A stretch of 64,000 nt of DNA from Tessaracoccus flavus (GTDB lineage Bacteria; Actinomycetota; Actinomycetes; Propionibacteriales; Propionibacteriaceae). The stretch spans positions 2,294,001 through 2,358,000 of the forward strand of contig NZ_CP019605.1 in assembly GCF_001997295.1 (NCBI RefSeq), written 5' to 3'. A program made the position numbers and the translations under genes. The notes under the pieces are model-generated. The model made no database searches, was not told the DNA's origin, and was given only the letters and a program-made list of their open reading frames with translations. How positions within the stretch are numbered: position 1 is the first letter of the stretch; every line of letters starts with the position of its first letter. Positions 35,092 to 43,628 of the stretch are shown here, piece by piece.

Positions 35092-36450
35092 CTATACCCT
35101 CAGCTCGGCAAGGCGCGAACCGCGGCGCAGGTAGGTGAACCAGGTGACCCCGAGCATCACGAGGTAGACGGCCACCATCACCCACAGTGCCGACTGCAGG
35201 TTCCCGGTCAACGTCCTCGAGAGAGCGAAGCCCTGCGGAATGAGGAACCCGCCGAAGGCCCCCACCGCCCCCGCTATGCCGATGCACCCCGCTGCCGCGC
35301 GACCCGCGGCGACCAGGGACATCGGGTCGCTCGCTGACGTGCCGGAGAACACCGCCGGGATCATCCGGTAGACCGATCCGTTCCCGATGCCGGTGAACAC
35401 GAACAGCCACAGGAACGAGAGGAAGAAGATCGGGAAGGACTGTTCCTGCAGGCCGATGATGGCGCCCACGGCGCCCACCGCCATCGCGACGAACGAGACG
35501 CAGGTCACCAGCGCTCCGCCGAGGCGATCGGATAGGTGCCCGCCCAACGGCCGCGACACGGAGCCGACGAGTGCCCCCAGGAAGGCCAGCGAGAGCGTCA
35601 CCGTCGGGAAGAGGTTGTTCAGCAACGTCGGGAACGTGGCCGAGTAGCCGATGAACGAACCGAAGGTGCCGATGTAGATGAACGACAGGATCCACGTGTG
35701 AGGGTGCCGCAGTGCCACGGCATAGGCGCGGGGATCAGACTTCGCGTTGGACAGGTTGTCCATGCCCCGCCAGGCCAGCACGGCCGCGAGCAGCGCCAGG
35801 GGAATGAACATCAGGCCCGCACGGTCAAGGCTGAGTCCGGCACCCAGCGTGATCACGATCGGCACGGCCAGCTGGACCGCTGCGGTGCCGACGTTGCCGC
35901 CTGCCGCGTTGAGTCCGAGGGCGGCCCCCTTCTCCTTCGCGGGGAAGAAGAAGGAGATGTTGGCCATCGATGAGGCGAAGTTGCCTCCGCCCACACCTGC
36001 CAACGCGGCGATGCCCATCAGGACGCCGAAGGGAAGCTCGGGGTGGTTGACGGCCCAGGCCAGGGTTCCAGCGGGCAGCAGGAGGAGCAGCGCGGAGACC
36101 ACCGTCCAGTTGCGGCCCCCGAAGCGCGGCACCGCGAACGTGTACGGCAGTCGGAGCGTGGCGCCCACCAGGGCCGGCGTCGAGACCAGCCAGAACATCT
36201 GGTTGACGCTGAGGTCGAACCCGACGCCGTTGAGCTGCGGCACCACGATGCTCCACAACGCCCAGACGGCGAAGCCGAGGAACTCGGCGAAGATCGACAG
36301 CACGAGGTTGCGCCGGGCGATGGGGCGCCCGACGGACCCCCACTGGACCGGGTTCTCCGGGTCCCAGCCGTCGATCCACCGGCCGGGACGGTGGGTCAGC
36401 TCGACGGCGGTGGCCCGCTGGGTCGGCGGGTGGATGCGCGTGGTGGTCAT
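35092..36450 (-). CDS. narK: Nitrate/nitrite MFS transporter
   Basis: A 452-residue twelve-helix transporter bringing nitrate in and/or nitrite out. NarK-family signatures are GVGGGNFASSMANISFFFPA (nitrate signature in helix 5) and the matching GIGNGSVYRMIPAVF in helix 11, with the conserved arginine in LRLPYTFAVPRFGG. It is the first gene of the minus-strand nitrate series; two nucleotides separate its stop from the nitrate reductase GTG. An inverted repeat lies just upstream and may carry its control. Confidence 0.95.
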   Translation of the reverse strand: MTTTRIHPPTQRATAVELTHRPGRWIDGWDPENPVQWGSVGRPIARRNLVLSIFAEFLGFAVWALWSIVVPQLNGVGFDLSVNQMFWLVSTPALVGATLRLPYTFAVPRFGGRNWTVVSALLLLLPAGTLAWAVNHPELPFGVLMGIAALAGVGGGNFASSMANISFFFPAKEKGAALGLNAAGGNVGTAAVQLAVPIVITLGAGLSLDRAGLMFIPLALLAAVLAWRGMDNLSNAKSDPRAYAVALRHPHTWILSFIYIGTFGSFIGYSATFPTLLNNLFPTVTLSLAFLGALVGSVSRPLGGHLSDRLGGALVTCVSFVAMAVGAVGAIIGLQEQSFPIFFLSFLWLFVFTGIGNGSVYRMIPAVFSGTSASDPMSLVAAGRAAAGCIGIAGAVGAFGGFLIPQGFALSRTLTGNLQSALWVMVAVYLVMLGVTWFTYLRRGSRLAELRV

Positions 36451-36471
36451 GGTCGCTCCTTCAGTTCTCTC

Positions 36472-36510
36472 TCGATCACGGAATACCTGAGCGACGCTGC
36501 TCGTGATCGA
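36472..36510. promoter_or_regulatory. Inverted repeat upstream of narK
   Basis: TCGATCACG (36472-36480) and CGTGATCGA (36502-36510) form a perfect nine-base inverted repeat with a 21-base spacer, 22 bp before the narK start. It could be a regulator site or a 5'-UTR hairpin. I do not recognise it as a GlnR or FNR box. The gap 36451-36685 otherwise shows nothing. Confidence 0.4.
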
Positions 36511-36685
36511 ACCTAGGAGGCTGGTGTGACGACGGATGACGCAGGCGGTAACGGCCCTGTCACTGCTTCCTCACGCGCACGGCCACCACGCTGTGAGAAA
36601 GCTGATGGAGCGCATTCGAACCTCTCACCCGGCATTCGAACATACGTAAGAAAAACTGTCAGTGGTGGGTCCTAGTGTGGAAGAC

Positions 36686-38098
36686 ATGGATCAGGAGGCG
36701 CGCCAGACCGCGGAGCAATTGCGCACCGTGGACGAGTTGCGCCGGTTCGCCGAGGCCCACACCATCACATTGATGTGTGACTTGGCGGAGCAGTACCAGG
36801 TCCATTACAGCGATGTCGTGGAGGTGCTGGCCGAGCGGAGGGTGGTGGTCGGGGGTATCGGCAGTCCGGCGGTGTCGGAGTTCATCGGGTTGGAGTTGGC
36901 CGGGTTGCTACGGTGTCCGCCGATCGTCGCGGCCTCCAAGCTCGCCGAAGCCCTGAACCTGAGGCACCGCCACCCGCGGTTGTTTGCGGCCATGCAGCAG
37001 TTGAAGGTTGAAGCCGCCAGAGCGTGCAAGGCCGCTGACCTGTGCTCCGACCTCCCGGTTGACGTCGCCGAGCTGGTGACCGACGAATGGGTCGGCAAAC
37101 AGGAGGCCCTGGGATGGACCGCAGCGCTCAACCTGTTGAAGAGGCTGATCGTGGAGGCGGACCCGGCCCGTGCGGCCGACAAGGAACGACGCCGCCGGGC
37201 CGAGCGGGGTGTGTACGTATGGGGCCTCCACGAGGGTGCCATGAACCTCACCGGCTGTCTGGACGTGCTGGACGCCCGCTACCTGGATGCTGCGGTGGAC
37301 CGGGTGGCGGACATCCTGGCTGCCCACCAACCCGGCCAGTCGAAGTCCGCGTTGCGGGCCAAAGCCCTCGGCGTACTGGCCAACCCCGCCTATGCGCTGG
37401 CACTGCTCCAGCAGGCCGCCCAGCCAGGGCTCACCGACCCCGACCCGGATCAGGCACCCAGCGCTCCTGGCGCCCAGCGGCATGACCCGCATTGCCTCGG
37501 AGCGCTGTGTGGGACGATCACCACCCCACTGGCGAACCTCCGGCCTCGACTGGAGTTGGCCGTCCACGTCCACACCGACGCCGTTGGGCGGCTCACCGGG
37601 TCAGCGCGGATCGACAAGGCGGGCCACATCACCACCGCCCTGCTCGCCCAACTGCTGCCCGACGTCGCCGTCACCGTTCAGCCGGTCATCGACCTGGCCG
37701 AGGTCCCCGCCGAGGACCGCTACGTGCCATCGGTGAGGTTGCGGAAGGCGTTGATGCTGACGCTCGACCACGAAGTGTTCCCCTATTCCCACAAGCGAGC
37801 TGCGGGTTTGGACCTGGACCACACCCAACCCTTCACCCCCGGACAGCGTCATCAAACCAGGATCGGCAACCTCGCGCCACTCACCCGACGCACCCACCGC
37901 GCGAAGACCGCGCAGGCCTGGAGGGTCCGACAACCCAGCCCCGGAAAGCTCAACTGGACCAGCCCCCTCGGGTTCGCCTACGAAGTCACCACCAGCGGCA
38001 CCCGCATGCTCAGACCGCTGTATCCACCATCACGAGCGTCATACGACACGGGGTCTCGGCAACCAACGCATGGGACGCCCCAGGCGCGAGATAGATGA
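36686..38098 (+). CDS. DUF222 / HNH endonuclease protein
   Basis: A 470-residue protein with an N-terminal DUF222 region and a C-terminal HNH nuclease. The HNH residues are visible in LDLDHTQPF, RIGNLAPL and RRTHRAKT (about 380-415). These proteins are multi-copy in many actinobacteria and behave like selfish or homing genes; their biological role is unsettled. ATG 36686 (MDQEARQ) is preferred; in-frame GTG starts lie slightly upstream. Its last 89 bases overlap the convergent cupin gene. It sits inside the tRNA-bounded segment, next to the nitrate genes but on the other strand. Confidence 0.9.
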   Translation: MDQEARQTAEQLRTVDELRRFAEAHTITLMCDLAEQYQVHYSDVVEVLAERRVVVGGIGSPAVSEFIGLELAGLLRCPPIVAASKLAEALNLRHRHPRLFAAMQQLKVEAARACKAADLCSDLPVDVAELVTDEWVGKQEALGWTAALNLLKRLIVEADPARAADKERRRRAERGVYVWGLHEGAMNLTGCLDVLDARYLDAAVDRVADILAAHQPGQSKSALRAKALGVLANPAYALALLQQAAQPGLTDPDPDQAPSAPGAQRHDPHCLGALCGTITTPLANLRPRLELAVHVHTDAVGRLTGSARIDKAGHITTALLAQLLPDVAVTVQPVIDLAEVPAEDRYVPSVRLRKALMLTLDHEVFPYSHKRAAGLDLDHTQPFTPGQRHQTRIGNLAPLTRRTHRAKTAQAWRVRQPSPGKLNWTSPLGFAYEVTTSGTRMLRPLYPPSRASYDTGSRQPTHGTPQARDR

Positions 38099-38351
38099 TG
38101 TCGCCCTCCCCCATCGTGTGCTCGGCGCCGTCGACCGTGAACCGCATCCGCCCGGTCACGAGCTGGACCACCACTGCGCGGGGCGACGAGTGCTCGGTCA
38201 GCATCTCCCCCGCGTCGAACGTGAACTGGACCACTCGCATGAGGTCGTTGTTGACCAGCACGCGTGATGTCGTCGACTCGGGCACAACCGGCAGGGCGCC
38301 GGCCAGGTCCAGGTGGGCGGAGGATCCGGTGACTGGGGTGGTTTTCGCCAT
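38010..38351 (-). CDS. Small cupin-domain protein
   Basis: A 113-residue single-cupin protein. Motif 1 is seen as HSSPRAVVVQLVTGRMRFTV and motif 2 as GEGDIIYLAPGASHALVA (about 80-97); the metal-binding His set is partial (TEHSSP and SHAL). Such proteins bind small ligands or metals or act as sensors. The ATG is at 38351. Its 3' end overlaps the HNH gene on the opposite strand by 89 bp, so either one frame is extended or the overlap is a recombination scar. Confidence 0.82.
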   Translation of the reverse strand: MAKTTPVTGSSAHLDLAGALPVVPESTTSRVLVNNDLMRVVQFTFDAGEMLTEHSSPRAVVVQLVTGRMRFTVDGAEHTMGEGDIIYLAPGASHALVAETPCRMTLVMVDTAV

Positions 38352-38428
38352 GCAGTGAGCCTACGGCGGCCAGGCCTACGGGACTAGGGAAGACCCCGAA
38401 TGGGCGGGCGTGCCCCTAACCTCGAACC

Positions 38429-38821
38429 ATGGGACACCCGTTGATGTTCGACGACGAGGATCCGATCCTGGATCGGGTCCGTGAGACCGCCTTGGCCCTT
38501 CCCGGCGCCGCCGAGAAGGTCAGCCACGGCCGCCCGGCCTTCTTCACCACGAAGGTCTTCGCCTACTACGGCGGTTCCATCAAGATCGACGGGGCCTACG
38601 AGCAGCACGACCAGTCACTCGTGGTGCATCCCGACGAGGAGGAGGTCCGGTCCCTCACGGAGGAGGATCGGTGCTACCGGCCGGCCTATCTGGGGCCCAG
38701 CGGCTGGATCGGGGTCGACCTGGACGACAAGACTGACTGGACAGAAGTGAGCGAGCTGATCGAGGCCTCGTACCGGATGACCGCCAGCGCCCGACTCATC
38801 GCCGAACTCGACGCGCGATGA
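38429..38821 (+). CDS. MmcQ/YjbR family protein
   Basis: A 130-residue protein with the MmcQ/YjbR (CyaY-like fold) pattern: ILDRVRETALALPGAAEKVS, HGRPAFFTTKVFAYYGG, PAYLGPSGWIGVDLD and WTEVSELIEASYRMTAS. The family is described as DNA-binding in databases but its cell role is unclear. The ATG at 38429 starts just after a divergent 77-bp gap with the cupin. It ends 22 bp from the tRNA 3' end and so is the last gene at the right boundary of the putative island. Confidence 0.88.
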   Translation: MGHPLMFDDEDPILDRVRETALALPGAAEKVSHGRPAFFTTKVFAYYGGSIKIDGAYEQHDQSLVVHPDEEEVRSLTEEDRCYRPAYLGPSGWIGVDLDDKTDWTEVSELIEASYRMTASARLIAELDAR

Positions 38822-38843
38822 TCTGGGCGATCGATCCCTGATC

Positions 38844-38893
38844 AGCTCCCCGGGTAGGAGTCGAACCTACTTCGCTAATCCTGATTCAAAGTC
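38844..38893 (-). repeat. Right copy of the 50-bp direct repeat (att within tRNA-Gln)
   Basis: Identical to 25750-25799. It runs from two bases beyond the discriminator to the 5' edge of the anticodon loop. Beyond it the two loci differ completely. Confidence 0.85.
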
Positions 38894-38924
38894 AGGCGGG
38901 CCCTACCGAAAGACCAACCGGGGA
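38846..38924 (-). tRNA. tRNA-Gln (TTG)
   Basis: Cloverleaf on the minus strand: acceptor TCCCCGG with CCGGGGA and discriminator G, D arm GGTC/GGCC, anticodon stem CCTGA/TCAGG with loop CTTTGAA (anticodon TTG), and T arm GTAGG TTCGACT CCTAC. CCA is not encoded. Its 3' part is duplicated at 25750-25799. Confidence 0.93.
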
Positions 38925-39165
38925 ACGGCCTCGAAAGGCCAGACCCGAGTCTAGCCCGGCCACTCAGCACCGGCCACTCAGCCTCACCATGCGGCGGCGC
39001 CGAGACTTCCGCCAGTCACGGCCCAGTACGGGCTGAAAGTGGCATCAGTCCCCGGGAATCGGAGGTCACGCCTCGGAGTTATCCACGAAGTGCCATTCAT
39101 CTGGGAAACCCCGGGCGCCGCGACCGACAGTGCAGGCACACTGGCACCGACGAAGGGCAGGCAAG

Positions 39166-39729
39166 ATGACCAGGACGCGATGCTTCGGGACGGGCGACGA
39201 ACTGTACGAGGCCTACCACGACGAGGAGTGGGGCCGCCCCTTTGGGGACTCGCCGGACGAACGAGAGCTCTTCGAACGGCTGTGTCTGGAGGGCTTCCAG
39301 GCGGGGCTGAGCTGGCTCACTGTCTTGCGGAAGCGGGAGGCTTTCCGTGAGGTGTTCGAGGGTTTCGAACCGGCCGTCGTCGCTCGGTTCGAGGACGACG
39401 ACGTCGAGCGCCTCATGGGAGACCCGCGCATCATCCGCAACCGCGCCAAGATCCTGGCCGCCGTCGGCAACGCCCGGGCGCTGCTGGCCATGCACTCCGA
39501 CGGCGAGCGGCTTGGAGACCTGATCGCGCAGCACGCGCCACCACCGCGAGAGCGCCCTCCGGCAAACGCAGACGAGGTGCCCGGCAGCACTGCGGAGACC
39601 GAGGCGCTCAGCCGGGAGCTGAAGAAGAAAGGATTCCGCTTCGTGGGTCCGACGACGCTGTACGCGCTGATGCAGGCGTCGGGGCTCGTCGACGACCACG
39701 TCGAGGGCTGCTGGCTCGCCGAAGCGTGA
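39166..39729 (+). CDS. tag: DNA-3-methyladenine glycosylase I
   Basis: A 187-residue repair enzyme that removes 3-methyladenine from alkylated DNA. The N-terminus RCFGTGDELYEAYHDEEWG carries the first two zinc ligands (Cys, His), ELFERLCLEGFQAGLSWLTV is the family core, and VDDHVEGCW holds the second His and Cys zinc ligands. The substrate pocket region GFRFVGPTTLYALMQASG is intact. The usual Trp after RC is replaced by Phe-Gly. ATG 39166 is chosen; the gap 38925-39165 before it holds nothing recognisable. Confidence 0.93.
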   Translation: MTRTRCFGTGDELYEAYHDEEWGRPFGDSPDERELFERLCLEGFQAGLSWLTVLRKREAFREVFEGFEPAVVARFEDDDVERLMGDPRIIRNRAKILAAVGNARALLAMHSDGERLGDLIAQHAPPPRERPPANADEVPGSTAETEALSRELKKKGFRFVGPTTLYALMQASGLVDDHVEGCWLAEA

Positions 39730-39790
39730 CGTCGGCTCCCCACCAACGAGGGAGCAGCGCCTCCATGTGCTCGAAGACAAACGTGACACA

Positions 39791-40477
39791 ATGACGGACG
39801 TGTCCACACGTCAGCCTGCCCGCGCCCGCCGATCGCGCACCCGGATGACTGCTGCGGAGCGCCGAGAGCAGTTGATCGGGATCGCCCGGGAGCTGTTCGC
39901 CGAGCGCGGCTTCGAGGGCACGTCGGTCGAGGAGATCGCAGCCCGGGCGGGGGTGTCCAAGCCTGTCGTGTACGAGCACTTCGGCGGCAAGGAAGGGGCC
40001 TACGCTGTCGTCGTCGACCGCGAGACCCAGACGCTGCACAATGCCATCCGCGCCGCTCTCACCACGCCGGAAGCCGGTTCCCGGGAGTTGCTGGAGCGCG
40101 GGGCGATGGCCCTTCTCGACTACATCGACCGGTGCCCCGACGGCTTCAGGATCCTGTCGCGCGACTCGTCGCTCGGCCATCCGACCGGCACGTTCGCGTC
40201 CATCCTCAACGACATCACCGTCCAGGTCGAAGACCTCCTCGGGTTGCAGTTCCAGCGGACGGGCCACGATCCGGCCCTGGCACGGCTTTACGCCCAGGCG
40301 CTCGTCGGTCTCGTGGCGCAGACAGGGCAGCAGTGGCTGGACCATCGCGACCCTCCCAAGGAAGTGGTGGCGCGGCACGTGATCAACCTCGCCTGGAACG
40401 GCATGGCCCACCTGCAACCCGACCCGCAGTTGGTCATCGAGACCATCGACAAAAGGCGGACTGAAGACTCCGCGTAA
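39791..40477 (+). CDS. TetR-family transcriptional regulator
   Basis: A 228-residue repressor-type regulator. The DNA-binding part (about 20-70) reads RREQLIGIARELFAERGFEG then TSVEEIAARAGVSKPVVYEH, the standard TetR helix-turn-helix; the C-terminal ligand domain is all-helical. The ATG at 39791 is preferred over an in-frame start 24 bases upstream. Target and ligand are unknown. Neighbours are a DNA repair gene and a secreted protein, neither an obvious target. Confidence 0.93.
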   Translation: MTDVSTRQPARARRSRTRMTAAERREQLIGIARELFAERGFEGTSVEEIAARAGVSKPVVYEHFGGKEGAYAVVVDRETQTLHNAIRAALTTPEAGSRELLERGAMALLDYIDRCPDGFRILSRDSSLGHPTGTFASILNDITVQVEDLLGLQFQRTGHDPALARLYAQALVGLVAQTGQQWLDHRDPPKEVVARHVINLAWNGMAHLQPDPQLVIETIDKRRTEDSA

Positions 40478-40577
40478 CAGTCGCGCGAAAGTCGACGCAA
40501 CCGTTTCCCGCAACCCGGGCGTATGGAGGGTAGGGATCGGCCACGGTGGCCGGTCACCGAGCGAAAGGGAAACCACC

Positions 40578-41585
40578 ATGAAGCTCGCGCCCCGTCTCGC
40601 CGCCCTCGCAGCGGCAGCAGCCATCGCCTTCACTGGCCTCACGACGCAGTCAGCCAGAGCTGCCGACGCCGACGTCTACACCACTCCCGGGGGTCACCTC
40701 GTCAACGGTCGTCTCTGGAAGACCGATTGCGAGATGTACTCGTCCAACGTCGTGCGCTGCCGCACGGAGATCTACGCCAAGACCGTCGTCCGCCAGGGAG
40801 GCAGCTACACCACCGCGTACCGCTGGGCGTTCAACAACCTCACCTACCTGCCGTCACATCGCAGCCAGTGGGCGGACAATCCGTTGGCGAAGACCGGCAC
40901 CTTCACCTCCCAGGGTCGCCAATGGCGCACCGAGTGCGACACCCCGGCAACGGGCTCGGGCGCGTGCCGGTCGTACATCAAGACGACCTTCGTCGCCTAC
41001 GAGGGCGGGAAGTACGTCACCAAGAACGAGTTCGTGTTCAACAACCTCGTCCGCTTCGCCCAGGGATCGATCGCACCGGTAACCACCATCCCGGCGCACG
41101 TGATCGACCAGTCCCGGCTCGACTTCAACGGGCTCGGCCCCGTGAAGATCGGCACCAAGTTCAGCGACCTCGGGCTGCTGGGCTACGCCGACTACGTCAC
41201 CTCCGACGTGTGCGAACCCCGCTGGCGGGTGTCGAACTTCCTCAAGACACGAGGAATCGACCCCAGCGACGGGGACCGCAACTCGAGCGTCTGGTACGTG
41301 AGCCTCACCAAGCCCGGAGCGAAGACTGTCGCCGGCGCAGAGGTCGGCATGACCGTCGGTCAGATCAAGGCGCTGTACGGCAGCTCGTTCACGGTGGTCC
41401 CCAAGACCAACTACGGCGAGACGCAGTACTTCGGCTCCGTTCGCGACGGCGGCCGCGAGCTCCTCTTCCGCGCCGCAGGGGCGGGTGGTAGCTACGCTCC
41501 CGACCGCGCCTTGGTGAACTCCGACGTCATCGTCGAGATCCGTGCCTGGAACTTCGCCGACGACGTCAGCTACGACAGCTGCTGA
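40578..41585 (+). CDS. Secreted protein with cysteine-paired repeat domain
   Basis: A 335-residue secreted protein. Signal peptide about 1-32 (Ala-rich, cleavage near SARA-ADA). Residues about 35-160 form a domain with VNGRLWKTDCEMYSS, RCRTEIYAK, WAFNNLTYLP, WRTECDTPATGSGACRSY and EFVFNNLVRF. The same pattern is found at the end of the product at 52265-53755. Residues about 175-335 form a second domain beginning LDFNGLGPVKIGTKFSDLG, a motif seen in actinobacterial secreted proteins of unknown role. The even number of Cys suggests disulphides. No enzyme motif seen. A strong hairpin follows at 41598. Confidence 0.82.
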   Translation: MKLAPRLAALAAAAAIAFTGLTTQSARAADADVYTTPGGHLVNGRLWKTDCEMYSSNVVRCRTEIYAKTVVRQGGSYTTAYRWAFNNLTYLPSHRSQWADNPLAKTGTFTSQGRQWRTECDTPATGSGACRSYIKTTFVAYEGGKYVTKNEFVFNNLVRFAQGSIAPVTTIPAHVIDQSRLDFNGLGPVKIGTKFSDLGLLGYADYVTSDVCEPRWRVSNFLKTRGIDPSDGDRNSSVWYVSLTKPGAKTVAGAEVGMTVGQIKALYGSSFTVVPKTNYGETQYFGSVRDGGRELLFRAAGAGGSYAPDRALVNSDVIVEIRAWNFADDVSYDSC

Positions 41586-41597
41586 TCTCATCAACCT

Positions 41598-41627
41598 CGG
41601 GCCCCGTTGCTACGGCAACGGGGCCCG
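41598..41627 (+). terminator. Hairpin after secreted-protein gene
   Basis: Perfect 13-bp stem (CGGGCCCCGTTGC with its complement) and a four-base loop, 12 bp after the stop at 41585. No clear T-tract. Confidence 0.75.
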
Positions 41628-41631
41628 ACCT

Positions 41632-42187
41632 GGTCCCTGAGCTTGTCGAAGGGTAACTGCCCTCGCCCCGTCGCCTGGGTAGGCAGCGACCGTCGCCCTC
41701 ACCTGGAAGTGGTCTTCTCACTACCCACTCTGAAAGGGTCAGTTTGGCGACACGCGCGACCATAGTGGTCGTACATGTCTCTGAATGGCACCTTTCGGGA
41801 CGTGCCCCCCTTCCCTCATGGGGAGCGAGGCACGAGCGACGGCCTCCACCGTCGCCCTGAGTAGGGAGCGAGGCACGAGCGACGTCCTCCACCGTCGCCC
41901 TGAGTAGGGAGCGAGGCACGAGCGACCGTATCGAAGGGCATGTCCCTAGGCCCGCTGACCAGGGATAGCGGTCATCTCACGAGCCCTTCGATACCCGGCC
42001 GTTCGTCCCTCACGGCCCCTACTCAGGGAGACGTGAAGCAGGCAGCCGTTCGTCCCTCACGGCCCCTACTCAGGGAGACGTGAAGCAGGCGACCGCCACT
42101 GAGTGAGGGCGGCGACCACGCCACGGTCGTAACCCTTCGACAAGCTCAGGGACCAGATCGACAAGCTCAGGGACCAGATCGACAAGC
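41632..42187. repeat. Repeat-filled gap: several dispersed families
   Basis: This 600-bp gap holds no credible gene. It contains CCCTGAGCTTGTCGAAGGG (about 41635); three copies of GGGAGCGAGGCACGAGCGAC (about 41820, 41867 and 41907); and a 78-bp element at about 41958-42033 (close copy at 60213-60289) whose end, CGTTCGTCCCTCACGGCCCC with the following ACTCAGGGAGACGTG, is repeated at once. Three tandem copies of a unit CAAGCTCAGGGACCAGATCGA (one base off in the last) fill 42131-42190 and run into the MarR stop codon. Confidence 0.8.
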
Positions 42188-42682
42188 TCAGGGGCCGGCG
42201 GTTGTGGCGGTCAGTAGGCGGCGGAGGAAGTCAGCCAACTGCTCCCGCTCCTCGTCCGGCCAGCCGTCTAGCAGAGACTCCTCCACCTCCACCAGCGTGG
42301 CGAGGGCCGCGTCGACGAGCGCGAGCCCGGCGTCGGTCAGCGAGACCAACACTCCCCTGCCATCGGCCGGGTCGGGGTCGCGCGTGACGGCACCCCGTGC
42401 CACGAGGCGGTCCACGCGATTGGTCATCGTGCCGGAGGTGACGTGCGTCTCGCGAAGGAGCTGGCCGGGCGAGAGCTGGTAGGGAGCACCGGCGCGGCGA
42501 AGGGCCGCGAGCACGTCGAACTCCCATCCCTCGATCCCGTGTTCGCTGAACGCCCGCTTGCGGTGGCCGTCCAGGACGGCGGAGAGTCGGCTGATGCGCG
42601 ACCACACGTGCATGGGCCCCAGCGCCAGGTCAGCCCGTTCGCGTCCCCACGCACTGACGACGTGGTCAACCTCGTCGGCCAT
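42188..42682 (-). CDS. MarR-family transcriptional regulator
   Basis: A 164-residue winged-helix regulator. The MarR core is clear: FDVLAALRRAGAPYQLSPGQ, LRETHVTSGTMTNRVDRLVA and the wing DPDPADGRGVLVSLTDAG. The ATG at 42682 overlaps the ispE stop by one base, so it is co-transcribed with ispE; a GTG codon immediately before is an alternative start. The last codons border, and may be formed by, the dispersed repeat. Ligand and targets unknown. Confidence 0.93.
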   Translation of the reverse strand: MADEVDHVVSAWGRERADLALGPMHVWSRISRLSAVLDGHRKRAFSEHGIEGWEFDVLAALRRAGAPYQLSPGQLLRETHVTSGTMTNRVDRLVARGAVTRDPDPADGRGVLVSLTDAGLALVDAALATLVEVEESLLDGWPDEEREQLADFLRRLLTATTAGP

Positions 42683-43581
42683 CACAACACCTGCGCCCCG
42701 GCGACAGGCCCATGGGCGCGCCGCACCGCCCGAACACCGCTGAAGACACCGAGCGCCTCGGCCAGCTCAGCCGCATGGCCGTCGGACCCGGCCAGGAAGG
42801 CGCACGTCGGCCCCGAGCCACTCACGATCGCGCCCAGCGCACCGGCCTCCAGTCCGATCTTGAGGGTGTGGGCAAGGGTCGGCTGCAGCGAGATGGCGGC
42901 CTCCTCGAGGTCGTTGATGAGCGCGGCCCCCACTTTGTGGGCGTCCCCGACGCGCAGGCCCTCCAGCAGCTCTGCCGGGATCTCGGTGGGCCGGGGGGCG
43001 CTGATGCGGTCGAACTCCTTGAACACCGCTGGAGTCGAGAGCCCCGCGTGGGACAGGGCGAAGGTCCAGTGGTAGGTCCCGTCGGTGAGCACGGGGGTGA
43101 GGTCGACGCCGCGTCCCGTGCCGATCGCGGTGCCGCCCATGAGGAGGAATGGTACGTCGGACCCGAGCGCCGCTGCCAGGTCGTGCAGCTGGGAGCGGGT
43201 GGCGCCGAGATCCCACAGCGCGTTGCAGGCGACGAGCACTGCCGCGGCGTCGGCGGAACCGCCCGCCATGCCGCCTGCCACGGGGATCCGCTTGCGGATG
43301 ACCATGCTGACACCGACGTCAGTGCGTTCGAAGTGCCGCGCCAGAAGCTTGGCCGCCCGGATCGCCAGGTTGCCGTCGTCGGTGGGGAGGAACGCGGCCC
43401 CCTCCCCCAGAAAACTGAGGCGGAACTGCCCGGGCAGGGCGGTGGTTGCGCGCACCTCGTCGCCCAGAGAGACGGCTTGGAAAACGGTGCCCAACTCGTG
43501 GAAACCCTGCTCGTCGGTCCCACCGACCCGCAGGGCGAGGTTCACCTTCGCGGGCACCCGGACCCGGACGGAGTTCGTCAC
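42682..43581 (-). CDS. ispE: 4-diphosphocytidyl-2-C-methyl-D-erythritol kinase
   Basis: A 299-residue GHMP kinase phosphorylating CDP-methylerythritol in the MEP isoprenoid pathway. N-terminal VRVPAKVNLALRVGG carries the catalytic Lys region; the ATP loop is IPVAGGMAGGSADAAAVLVA (about 97-116); the C-terminal motif is AIVSGSGPTCAFLAG. GTG start at 43581, 47 bp after rsmA, in the conserved tatD-rsmA-ispE order. Confidence 0.96.
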   Translation of the reverse strand: MTNSVRVRVPAKVNLALRVGGTDEQGFHELGTVFQAVSLGDEVRATTALPGQFRLSFLGEGAAFLPTDDGNLAIRAAKLLARHFERTDVGVSMVIRKRIPVAGGMAGGSADAAAVLVACNALWDLGATRSQLHDLAAALGSDVPFLLMGGTAIGTGRGVDLTPVLTDGTYHWTFALSHAGLSTPAVFKEFDRISAPRPTEIPAELLEGLRVGDAHKVGAALINDLEEAAISLQPTLAHTLKIGLEAGALGAIVSGSGPTCAFLAGSDGHAAELAEALGVFSGVRAVRRAHGPVAGAQVL

Positions 43582-43628
43582 GCCCCGAACCTACCGCACG
43601 ACGGCGGGGTGCGGCGCGACGCCGATCC

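Larger units (their letters stand above)
25750..38893. mobile_element. Putative tRNA-Gln integrative island, integrase absent
   Basis: A 50-bp direct repeat at 25750-25799 and 38844-38893 bounds 13.1 kb. The right copy is the 3' part of an intact tRNA-Gln, ending at the anticodon loop, the usual crossover point for tyrosine integrases; the left copy is only the fragment. The interval holds an unrecognised small gene, the nitrate/nitrite genes, a DUF222-HNH protein, a cupin and a YjbR protein. No integrase, excisionase or transfer gene is visible, so the element is probably fixed. Direct evidence is the repeat; the island interpretation is inference. Confidence 0.6.

Noticed and set aside
41566..41919. 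A short open frame in the repeat gap.
   Set aside because: It is composed almost entirely of dispersed repeat copies and crosses the terminator.
41820..41930. Possible CRISPR array from regularly recurring GGGAGCGAGGCACGAGCGAC.
   Set aside because: Only three copies with spacers of different length (about 20-27 bp) that are themselves repeats; no cas gene is present.
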